Assembly: GCA_028685945.1 (NCBI GenBank)
Contig: JAQUCZ010000104.1
Span: 1-5,246, forward strand
From: Sulfurimonadaceae bacterium
GTDB taxonomy: Bacteria > Campylobacterota > Campylobacteria > Campylobacterales > Sulfurimonadaceae
Direction: 5' to 3'
Length of the DNA stretch: 5,246 nt
Positions 1-5,195 of the stretch are shown piece by piece. The position numbers and the translations under genes were made by a program. Every line of letters starts with the position of its first letter. Positions within the stretch are counted from its first letter, which is position 1. Below the pieces are notes generated by a model. It was not told the DNA's origin. It made no database searches and saw only the letters and a list, made by a program, of their open reading frames with translations.

Positions 1-113
1 GTAGCTATAGAGAGAGGGAAACGCCCGGCCCCATTCCGAACCCGGAAGCTAAGCCTCTCATCGCTGATAATACTGCGTCTTTCAGATGTGGGAACGTAGG
101 TCGCCGCCTAGTT
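1..113 (+). rRNA. rrf: 5S ribosomal RNA, 5' end cut off by the window edge
   Basis: The sequence has the hallmarks of bacterial 5S rRNA. A GUAGC-like 5' segment is followed by the conserved loop with CCCATTCCGAACCCGGAAG at about 31-49. Helix II can pair an AGAGAG-type arm (about 9-16) with CCTCTC (55-60), and the GGGAACGTAGGTCGCCGCCTAG 3' portion lies at about 90-111. Compared with the E. coli molecule, the first ten or so bases, which would pair with the 3' strand GCCGCCTAG to close helix I, lie upstream of the window, so the gene is partial only because of the window boundary. The 3' end is placed at about 111-114 from this pairing and could be off by a few bases. It is presumably the last gene of an rRNA operon. 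No tRNA follows, and I see no clear intrinsic terminator in the roughly 50 bases before the convergent comEA stop. Confidence 0.9.
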
Positions 114-166
114 GATCAAATTCTTTAATCTCCCTCTAACTAATCCCATTTTAAATAAGCTGACTT

Positions 167-418
167 TTACTTTTTCTGACAACCACTTGCTTTTAAATTT
201 TCTTTATTTTTAGCAAACGTTTTTTCTCCTATACCGCTTACGTTCATTAGTTCATTTATGTTTTTAAAACAACTTTTTTCTCTATAAGCGATTATCGCTT
301 GAGCTTTTTTTGCACTTACACCTTTGAGTGTCTCTAGCTCATTTTGATTAGCCGTATTAATATCGACGGCACCGAAAAGTAATCCTGAACAGATCAGTAA
401 CAATGCATATTTTTTCAT
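167..418 (-). CDS. comEA: Exported ComEA-family helix-hairpin-helix DNA-binding protein
   Basis: The product is 83 residues. It has an N-terminal signal peptide (Lys2-Lys3, hydrophobic 4-16, likely cleavage after Ala17) followed by one (HhH)2 module. The mature protein opens with the ComEA signature VDINTAN (18-24). The first hairpin lies near LKGVSAKKAQAII (31-43) and the second near VSGIGEKTF (60-68). ComEA proteins bind double-stranded DNA in the periplasm and help pull it in during natural transformation; the Campylobacter jejuni relative Cj0011c is a periplasmic DNA-binding protein of similar size that contributes to transformation. There is no membrane anchor beyond the signal peptide, unlike Gram-positive ComEA. 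Two cysteines (50 and 80) remain in the mature chain. The ATG is preceded by AAAAGGAG (421-430, minus strand), a good ribosome-binding site. The gene stands alone, convergent to 5S rRNA and divergent from gmhA. A competence role is inferred from family; related HhH proteins can have other DNA-linked roles. Confidence 0.85.
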   Translation of the reverse strand: MKKYALLLICSGLLFGAVDINTANQNELETLKGVSAKKAQAIIAYREKSCFKNINELMNVSGIGEKTFAKNKENLKASGCQKK

Positions 419-440
419 GTAACTCCTTTTGAATTTCTCT

Positions 441-446
441 ATTGTA
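441..446 (-). promoter_or_regulatory. Possible -10 box for comEA
   Basis: Read on the minus strand, TATACAAT ends here and gives a TACAAT hexamer about 23 bases upstream of the comEA start codon. This would leave a short leader that contains the AAGGAG ribosome-binding site. No convincing TTGACA lies upstream, but Campylobacterota sigma-70 promoters usually lack a conserved -35 box and sit in AT-rich DNA, as here. The surrounding DNA is so AT-rich that chance matches are common. A TATTAT on the minus strand at 464-469 is an alternative. Confidence 0.3.
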
Positions 447-583
447 TATCTTTTGATTGGAATATAATAGGTTATTTTTTATTAATAAATAATTTTATAT
501 TGATTTGTTTCGTTTAGTTACATATTCTAATTGCAATTTTATTCTTTCTGTTTTTTTATTTACGTGTCTCTTTCTCATATATA

Positions 584-592
584 TGCTATGAT
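584..592 (+). promoter_or_regulatory. Extended -10 promoter for the gmhA-ccoS gene string
   Basis: TGC followed by TATGAT (587-592) matches the extended -10 form TGnTATAAT with one mismatch in the hexamer. It lies 26 bases before the gmhA ATG, so transcription would begin near 599 and give a leader of about 20 bases carrying the GAGG ribosome-binding site (608-611). The -35 position has no TTGACA, but a T-rich tract (about 541-560) lies upstream, as is typical of this phylum's housekeeping promoters. No other promoter is obvious in the tightly packed genes that follow, so this may drive the whole set. Confidence 0.5.
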
Positions 593-618
593 TTCACATA
601 TAAATATGAGGTTATATT

Positions 619-1209
619 ATGAAAGAATATATAAAAGATCAAATAAAAAAATCGTATGAAACAAAACAAGCTATTTACGGTAATGAGGTGTTGTTGGATG
701 CTATTGTTGCCGTGGCAAAAGAGTGCGTAGCGCTATATAAAACTGATAAAAAAACCATGTTGGCAGGAAACGGCGGAAGTGCTGCAGATGCACAGCATAT
801 AGCCGCAGAATTGGTCGGTCGCTACGGCTTTGATAGACCGTCCATACCTTCTCTTGCGTTAACGACGGATACATCTAATTTAACCGCAATCGGAAACGAT
901 TACGGATACGATCAGGTTTTTTCAAGACAGTTAGAGGGGATGGGGCAAAGCGGCGATATTTTTATCGGTATTTCGACTTCGGGAAATTCTACGAATATCG
1001 TCAAAGCTTTTGAATCTGCAAAGAAAAAAGGGATTAAAACGGTTGCACTTGTAGGACGCGACGGCGGTTTAATGGCAAAAATGGCGGATATGGCGATTAT
1101 CGTTCCTTCCGATTCTACTCCACGTATTCAGGAAACTCATATCTTGATCGGTCATATTCTTTGCGACATTATCGAAAAAGAGATTTTTGCAGAGGGAGTA
1201 GGCAAGTAG
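619..1209 (+). CDS. gmhA: Sedoheptulose 7-phosphate isomerase GmhA
   Basis: GmhA converts D-sedoheptulose 7-phosphate to D-glycero-D-manno-heptose 7-phosphate, the first committed step of nucleotide-heptose synthesis for lipopolysaccharide core or capsule; it is a cytosolic tetramer of SIS-domain subunits. The 196-residue length is normal. Visible motifs are the sugar-phosphate-binding loop AGNGGSAADAQHIAAELVGR (49-68), STSGNS (119-124) and TPRIQETHILIGH (167-179). His60, Glu64, Gln171 and His179 match the zinc and catalytic residues known from E. coli and C. jejuni GmhA (His61, Glu65, Gln172, His180), and phosphate-binding serines 54, 119, 121 and 124 are present. The ATG has GAGG seven bases upstream. 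It is the first gene of the string and is followed after three bases by gmhB, the next-but-one step of the same pathway. Nothing is missing or broken. Some genomes carry a second gmhA copy for capsule heptose, so which glycan this one serves cannot be told here. Confidence 0.96.
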   Translation: MKEYIKDQIKKSYETKQAIYGNEVLLDAIVAVAKECVALYKTDKKTMLAGNGGSAADAQHIAAELVGRYGFDRPSIPSLALTTDTSNLTAIGNDYGYDQVFSRQLEGMGQSGDIFIGISTSGNSTNIVKAFESAKKKGIKTVALVGRDGGLMAKMADMAIIVPSDSTPRIQETHILIGHILCDIIEKEIFAEGVGK

Positions 1210-1212
1210 ACT

Positions 1213-1734
1213 ATGCAAAAAGCTTTGTTTTTAGATCGTGACGGCGTTGTAAACGTAGAGAAAGATTATCTTTACAAAATAGAGGATTTTGAATTCATAG
1301 AGGGGATTTTCGATCTATGCCGTCATTACGCATCCCTTGGGTACTTACTCTTTATAGTAACGAATCAATCGGGGATCGCTAGGGGGTATTACTCCCAAGA
1401 GCAGTATAACGAAGTTACTCGTTGGATGGTTGATGCATTTGCCAAAGAGGGTGTAGAAATTGCAAAAGTGTACCATTGCCCGCACCATCCAAGCGTTACG
1501 GGTGCGTGTTCTTGCCGTAAGCCTAAAAGCGGTATGTTGCTTCAAGCGCAAGAGGAGTTTGCTATCGACTTAGAGCACTCCATTATTATCGGGGATAAGG
1601 AGCGTGATATAGAAGCTGGCTTAAACGCCGGATTGAAGGAGACGTATCTGTTTGATCCGGATCAAACCGTTTCCTCTTCCAAAGCTTCTAAAATAGTCTC
1701 TACCTTAGATGCCGTTTGGAAACAAACATGCTGA
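1213..1734 (+). CDS. gmhB: D-glycero-D-manno-heptose 1,7-bisphosphate 7-phosphatase GmhB
   Basis: This cytosolic HAD-superfamily phosphatase removes the C7 phosphate from heptose 1,7-bisphosphate to give heptose 1-phosphate. HAD motif I is LDRDGVVN (7-14) with nucleophile Asp8 and acid/base Asp10. Motif II is TNQSGIARG (50-58), motif III is around Arg102-Lys103, and motif IV is GDKERD (127-132) with Asp128 for magnesium. A structural zinc site is visible as Cys89-x-His91 and Cys99-x-Cys101. The loop between His91 and Cys99 is about five residues shorter than in E. coli GmhB. The 173-residue length is near normal. The start lies three bases after the gmhA stop; a GAGGGAG (1192-1198) sits rather far upstream inside gmhA, so coupling to gmhA translation is likely. 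The 3' end overlaps the next gene by seven bases. A histidinol-phosphate phosphatase is the main look-alike, but the gmhA neighbour favours GmhB. Confidence 0.94.
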   Translation: MQKALFLDRDGVVNVEKDYLYKIEDFEFIEGIFDLCRHYASLGYLLFIVTNQSGIARGYYSQEQYNEVTRWMVDAFAKEGVEIAKVYHCPHHPSVTGACSCRKPKSGMLLQAQEEFAIDLEHSIIIGDKERDIEAGLNAGLKETYLFDPDQTVSSSKASKIVSTLDAVWKQTC

Positions 1735-2210
1735 TTTTAAACTGCGGCGGTACGTTCAACAAACGTTATGATCCTATAAACGGGGAGCTGGAAGTGCCTT
1801 TTGACAACGAAGCGATCAAAAAAATCTTGCAAAGTTCTCATGCCGTATACAATGTTGCGGGAGTGCTTTATAAAGATAGTTTGGATATGGATGCCAATGA
1901 CAGAAAAATGCTAGCGCGTATCATTGCGGAGTCGAGCGAGGATACGTTCGTGCTCGTTCACGGAACCGATACGATGGATCAGACGGCGGAATTTTTCAGC
2001 GAGATATTTAGCGATAAAAAGATCGTACTTACGGGTGCGATGCGCCCTTTTGAGATCGATCCTATCGAAGCGAGCTTGAATCTGGGTATGGCATGTGGCT
2101 TTGCAAAAGAGATGATAAAAAGCGGCGTGTATATCTGCATGAGCGGTCACATCGCTCTTTGGAATGAAATTAAAAAAAATAGAACGTCTGGGAGATTTGA
2201 ACTTGTCTGA
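1728..2210 (+). CDS. Stand-alone N-terminal asparaginase-type domain protein
   Basis: The product is 160 residues and matches only the N-terminal domain of type I/II L-asparaginases, which are normally about 330 residues. Landmarks are NCGGTF (5-10; Thr9 aligns with nucleophile Thr12 of E. coli AnsB), KDSLDMD (49-55; Ser51 in the position of the substrate-binding Ser), HGTDTMD (78-84; Thr80-Asp81 matching Thr89-Asp90), LTGAMRP (101-107) and IKKNRT (148-153; a lysine in the place of Lys162). The C-terminal half, which in classical enzymes completes the active site of the partner subunit, is absent, and no remnant follows because ccoI begins at once. Activity on asparagine or glutamine is therefore uncertain. 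No signal peptide is seen, so it is cytosolic. I chose the ATG at 1728, which overlaps the gmhB stop as ATGCTGA and follows a weak GGA site (1718-1720). An in-frame TTG at 1716 would add four residues but lacks a better ribosome-binding site. The domain assignment is firm; the function is not. Confidence 0.85.
   Translation: MLILNCGGTFNKRYDPINGELEVPFDNEAIKKILQSSHAVYNVAGVLYKDSLDMDANDRKMLARIIAESSEDTFVLVHGTDTMDQTAEFFSEIFSDKKIVLTGAMRPFEIDPIEASLNLGMACGFAKEMIKSGVYICMSGHIALWNEIKKNRTSGRFELV
2190..2194 (+). promoter_or_regulatory. Ribosome-binding site that decides the ccoI start
   Basis: GGGAG lies eight bases before the in-frame TTG at 2203. The upstream in-frame ATG at 2164 has no Shine-Dalgarno sequence at a workable distance, since its only GGA touches the ATG. 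This supports the TTG as the start of ccoI and gives an overlap of eight bases with the asparaginase-type gene. Confidence 0.6.
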
Positions 2211-4605
2211 AAAAATAAAATGTTCCCATTGCCATTTAGAGTTTAACAAATCGGTAATGATAGAGGACGGGGAACACTATTTTTGCTGTAACGGGTGCCA
2301 AGGCGTTTTTCATCTTTTAAGTGATCAAGGTTTAGAGAGTTTTTACAAAAAAGCGGGTGACGTGAAACTCACGCCCCCTACAAAGCAGTACGAAGATTCT
2401 TCAAACTTTAATGCGCCCGCATTTTATGATCGTTTCGTCAAAACAAACAAAGAGGGGTTTAATGAAGTCTCGTTGATTATCGAGGGGATCCACTGCTCGG
2501 CGTGTGTATGGCTCAATGAAAAAGCGCTCCATAAAATGGACGGCGTGATTGAAGCAAACATCAATTTTACCAATAACAAAGCAACCATCGTTTGGGCAGA
2601 CGACGTCGTAAAACTCTCACAAATTATCGATATGATCCGTGCTATCGGATATAACGCTTATCCTTATGATGCCTCTATCCAAGAAGCACATGCCAACAAA
2701 GAGCGTAAAGAGTATTACCTGCGTATGGCGGTAGCATTATTTGCCACAATGAACATAATGTGGATCGCCGTCGCGCAGTATGCGGGTTATTTTACGGGGA
2801 TTACGCAGGATGTTAAAACTATTTTGAATATTGCCGAGTGGACGCTGGCAACCCCCGTACTTTTTTACAGCGGATGGGTGTTTTTTCGGGGTGCTTACTA
2901 TGGCATGAAGAACAAAGTAGTCAACATGGATCTGCTTGTTGCCACGGGGGCTACCTCTACCTATTTGTATTCAATTTATATCACGTTTGCACAGGCGGGC
3001 GAAGCGTATTTCGATTCGGTCAGTATGATCGTAACTTTTGTTCTTATAGGGAAATTTTTAGAGGTTTTGAGCAAGAAAAGCGTCGCCGATACTTTGGATG
3101 TTATCTCTAAACAGATACCGAGTGAAGTAAACGTCGTTCAAGAGGGCAAAGTGGTCTCGGTCAAACTCTCGGAGGTGCGCTCAGGTGACGTGGTAGTCGT
3201 ATCTTCGGGGGAGAAGGTACTTTTTGACGGGGAGATTCTTCAAGGGGGCGGTTCGTTTGACGAATCAAATCTCACGGGGGAGAGCGATCCGATCTACAAA
3301 GGGGTAGGGGACACGATCATCAGCGGTACGACGAGCATCGATGCGGATGTGCGTTTTCGTGCTACGAAAGATTTTGCCCACTCCACTTTGGCGACGCTTG
3401 TCAATCTGCTTGAATCGGCACTCAACAAAAAGCCTAAAATTGAGCAGATGGCAAACCGTCTCTCGGAGCATTTCTCTTCGGTTATTTTAGGGCTTGCTTT
3501 TGTTACGTTTCTTGTCTGGTGGCTATGGCCGCACAGTTTTGAAACTGCTTTTATGGTGGGGATCTCGGTGATTATTATCGCGTGTCCTTGTGCTTTGGCT
3601 TTGGCAACACCCGTAGCGACACTCGTAGGTCTTAGTCTCGGCGCTTCGAGGGGGATTTTATTTAAAGAAGCCGCGCAGCTTGAGACGATGGCAACAATAG
3701 ATACTTTGGTGCTCGATAAAACGGGAACGATCACTATAGGCAAGCCCGAAGTGGTGCAGATGCATAGTTTGAAAAGTTTTGATCCTGCGCTGCTTTATGC
3801 ACTTGTGCAAAGTTCCAAACATCCCGTTGCGCGGGGCGTGGGTGCTTATATAAAAGAGCATTACGAAATAGATGCGCACGAAGATTTTGAGAGTTACAAG
3901 CAGATACCCGCATGCGGCATCGAAGCGCAAAAAGGGGGTAAAACCTTTTTGGGCGGCAACGCGAAACTTCTTGGCATGTACGCAATTTCAGGCGATTTTA
4001 GCAGTGAAAACACCCTCTTTTATTTTGTAGAGGAGAAAGAGATAGTTGCTATTTTCGAGTTGCAAGACGGTATCAAGCCGCATGCCAAGGAGATTATCGC
4101 CAATATTGCCAAACGGGGGATCGAGGTGGTTATGCTCACGGGCGACAACGCAAAGAGTGCGCAACGAATTGCACACGAAGCGGGAATAGAGAACTACCGC
4201 TATGAACAAACCCCCGAGAATAAAGCTGCTTTTGTAGAGGAGTTACATGCCAAAGGAAAAAAAGTGGTGATGGTCGGAGACGGCGTAAACGACATTTTGG
4301 CACTCGCAAATGCCGATATAGGGATCGTGATGGGGAGCGGCAGCGATATCGCTATCGAGGTGAGCGACGTCGTACTTATGGACAGCTCGCTCAAATCGCT
4401 TGAAGATGCTTTTAAAATCTCCCGTACTACCTTCGGTTTGGTTAAACAAAATTTGGGAATCTCCCTCGTATATAATGCCATCACGATCCCGCTTGCTATG
4501 GCGGGTTACGTGATTCCGCTCGTGGCGGCGATCTCTATGAGCGTGAGTTCCCTTTTAGTCGTGGGAAATTCGATGCGTATTCGCTTACAATGGAAGAAAA
4601 ATTAA
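2203..4605 (+). CDS. ccoI: Copper-exporting P1B-type ATPase for cbb3 oxidase assembly (CcoI/FixI)
   Basis: This inner-membrane ATPase of 800 residues moves Cu(I) out of the cytosol for the cbb3 oxidase active site. In order it has: an N-terminal four-cysteine metal-binding domain typical of CcoI (Cys7-x-x-Cys10, Cys28-Cys29, Cys32); an HMA domain with GIHCSAC (95-101); four membrane helices (about 175-196, 207-230, 243-262, 268-288); an actuator domain with TGES (358-361); helices five and six (about 424-442 and 448-475) with Cys461-Pro-Cys463; the phosphorylated Asp505 in DKTGT; His540-Pro541; TGDN (646-649); GDGVND (692-697); and two last helices (751-790) with YN, MSVSS and GNS motifs characteristic of Cu(I) transporters. 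All catalytic motifs are intact. The extra N-terminal cysteine domain and the ccoS neighbour separate it from detoxifying CopA. An ATG at 2164 would add 13 residues but lacks a ribosome-binding site. The genes for ccoG, ccoH and the oxidase subunits are not in the window. Confidence 0.93.
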   Translation: MSEKIKCSHCHLEFNKSVMIEDGEHYFCCNGCQGVFHLLSDQGLESFYKKAGDVKLTPPTKQYEDSSNFNAPAFYDRFVKTNKEGFNEVSLIIEGIHCSACVWLNEKALHKMDGVIEANINFTNNKATIVWADDVVKLSQIIDMIRAIGYNAYPYDASIQEAHANKERKEYYLRMAVALFATMNIMWIAVAQYAGYFTGITQDVKTILNIAEWTLATPVLFYSGWVFFRGAYYGMKNKVVNMDLLVATGATSTYLYSIYITFAQAGEAYFDSVSMIVTFVLIGKFLEVLSKKSVADTLDVISKQIPSEVNVVQEGKVVSVKLSEVRSGDVVVVSSGEKVLFDGEILQGGGSFDESNLTGESDPIYKGVGDTIISGTTSIDADVRFRATKDFAHSTLATLVNLLESALNKKPKIEQMANRLSEHFSSVILGLAFVTFLVWWLWPHSFETAFMVGISVIIIACPCALALATPVATLVGLSLGASRGILFKEAAQLETMATIDTLVLDKTGTITIGKPEVVQMHSLKSFDPALLYALVQSSKHPVARGVGAYIKEHYEIDAHEDFESYKQIPACGIEAQKGGKTFLGGNAKLLGMYAISGDFSSENTLFYFVEEKEIVAIFELQDGIKPHAKEIIANIAKRGIEVVMLTGDNAKSAQRIAHEAGIENYRYEQTPENKAAFVEELHAKGKKVVMVGDGVNDILALANADIGIVMGSGSDIAIEVSDVVLMDSSLKSLEDAFKISRTTFGLVKQNLGISLVYNAITIPLAMAGYVIPLVAAISMSVSSLLVVGNSMRIRLQWKKN

Positions 4606-4614
4606 AGGATTGAG

Positions 4615-4833
4615 ATGGATAATTGGGTGATTGCCATGATGCTCGGTGCATCGATATTTTTGGGTGCCGTGGCGCTTTTTGCTTTTTTATGGGCGATTAA
4701 AAACGGGCAGTTTGATGATGAAGAGAAATTTTTAAATGCCGCAAAGTTCGACGGAGAAGAGGAGCTTAACGATGCTGCTGCTCAAGAGAGAAAAAGAAAA
4801 GAGTTACAAAGAAAAAGGACGATGCCGGAATGA
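4615..4833 (+). CDS. ccoS: cbb3-type cytochrome oxidase assembly protein CcoS
   Basis: The product is 72 residues with one N-terminal membrane helix (about 5-27) followed by the CcoS signature FLWAIKNGQFDDEEKF (24-39) and a charged cytoplasmic tail. CcoS is needed for a functional cbb3 oxidase; in Rhodobacter capsulatus its loss leaves the oxidase without haem and copper cofactors in the catalytic subunit, but its mechanism is unresolved. The family is usually 50-70 residues, so this one has a slightly long tail, rich in Glu, Lys and Arg (about 49-70). The start lies nine bases after the ccoI stop, and its ribosome-binding site AAAGGA (4604-4609) overlaps that stop codon. This points to coupled expression with the copper ATPase. 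It is the last gene of the plus-strand string, followed eight bases later by a hairpin. Confidence 0.92.
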   Translation: MDNWVIAMMLGASIFLGAVALFAFLWAIKNGQFDDEEKFLNAAKFDGEEELNDAAAQERKRKELQRKRTMPE

Positions 4834-4861
4834 GAGAAAAGGCTTGGCATGTTGCCAAGCC
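4833..4861 (-). terminator. Hairpin terminator between convergent ccoS and cytochrome c genes
   Basis: A perfect nine-base-pair stem is formed by GGCTTGGCA (4841-4849) and TGCCAAGCC (4853-4861) around a three-base loop. On the minus strand it lies ten bases after the cytochrome stop codon and runs into TTTTCTCT, a moderate U-tract, so it looks like a rho-independent terminator for the cytochrome gene. For plus-strand transcripts the following bases are GTAGTAAAATTA, with no U-run. It may still slow polymerase arriving from ccoS, but the sequence supports the minus-strand direction better. Confidence 0.75.
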
Positions 4862-4870
4862 GTAGTAAAA

Positions 4871-5158
4871 TTATTTACCGATAGTTTGTGCGAAAGCTTC
4901 AAGCTCTTCAGGTGTATGAGAAGCTACTTGACCTTTCATAAGCGCTTTTTTAGCTCCGCCGTATGTTCCGTTTTTGTACCCTTTAAGAGCTGTTGCGATT
5001 TCAGCGTGTGTCAATTGAGATACGTTTTTGTTTCCCATATGAGTTTTTGTGAAATCTGCACCGTGACAGCTTGCACATTTTGCAGGGTTAACAGGAGCAG
5101 CTACAAGAGCCGAACTAGCAGCTAATGCTGCGATTGAAGCGATAACAATTTTTCTCAT
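4871..5158 (-). CDS. Small periplasmic class I cytochrome c, c553-like
   Basis: The product is 95 residues. It has a clear signal peptide (Arg2-Lys3, an Ala-rich hydrophobic core, likely cleavage after Ala21), leaving a mature chain of about 74 residues. A single haem-attachment site CASCH lies at 28-32, with His32 as one axial ligand. The segment YGGAKKALMKGQ (66-77) lines up with the YGGxxKAMM region of Desulfovibrio c553, making Met74 the likely second ligand, and a C-terminal helix (about 82-94) completes the small fold. It should be a soluble periplasmic electron carrier. In this phylum such cytochromes pass electrons from the bc1 complex to cbb3 oxidase, but its partners are not shown here. 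The ATG follows GAGGAA (5165-5170, minus strand) by six bases. It is transcribed towards ccoS, not with it, so the neighbourhood is suggestive only. The haem protein assignment is firm; the exact partner is inferred. Confidence 0.93.
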   Translation of the reverse strand: MRKIVIASIAALAASSALVAAPVNPAKCASCHGADFTKTHMGNKNVSQLTHAEIATALKGYKNGTYGGAKKALMKGQVASHTPEELEAFAQTIGK

Positions 5159-5189
5159 TTTATGTTCCTCGAATTAAAATTTCAGCTTG

Positions 5190-5195
5190 ATTATA
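5190..5195 (-). promoter_or_regulatory. -10 box for the cytochrome c gene
   Basis: On the minus strand a perfect TATAAT lies 31 bases before the cytochrome ATG. Transcription would begin near 5183 and give a leader of about 25 bases containing the GAGGAA ribosome-binding site. No TTGACA lies 16-18 bases further upstream, which is normal for Campylobacterota promoters in AT-rich DNA. The remaining bases to the window edge hold no further gene that I can support. Confidence 0.6.

Larger units (their letters stand above)
419..618. other. Divergent AT-rich intergenic region
   Basis: These 200 bases separate the divergent comEA and gmhA starts and must carry both promoters. The stretch is strongly AT-rich with several T-runs. 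I find no ORF with a ribosome-binding site, no tRNA and no rho-independent terminator. Two perfect short palindromes stand out: TTTATTAATAAA (478-489) and AATTGCAATT (529-538). Either could be an operator, but in DNA this AT-rich they could equally be chance. Confidence 0.6.

Noticed and set aside
131..137. TCCCTCT after the 5S gene, complementary to AGAGGGA near the start of the gene
   Set aside because: The 5' stretch already pairs within 5S as helix II, and a seven-base match over this distance has no run of T after it to suggest a terminator.
386..391. Cys10 in the ComEA signal peptide as a lipoprotein attachment site
   Set aside because: The residues before it are Leu-Leu-Ile; a lipobox needs a small residue (Gly, Ala or Ser) just before the cysteine. 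Cleavage after Ala17 fits better.
1716..1727. TTG at 1716 as the start of the asparaginase-type gene
   Set aside because: It adds only four residues, has no better ribosome-binding site, and the ATG at 1728 gives the conventional start just before the NCGGTF motif.
1911..2249. A 112-codon minus-strand open frame across the asparaginase-type and ccoI junction
   Set aside because: It is antisense to two genes with recognisable motifs, is low in hydrophobic order and has no family signature.
3294..3743. A 149-codon open frame on the minus strand inside ccoI
   Set aside because: It is antisense to the conserved membrane, CPC and DKTGT region of ccoI, has no recognisable domain, and is explained by the codon bias of the real gene on the other strand.
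4736..5125. A 129-codon plus-strand open frame overlapping ccoS and the antisense of the cytochrome gene
   Set aside because: It runs out of frame through ccoS and backwards through a clear c-type cytochrome with signal peptide and CASCH. It has no domain and crosses a strong hairpin, so it is a shadow.
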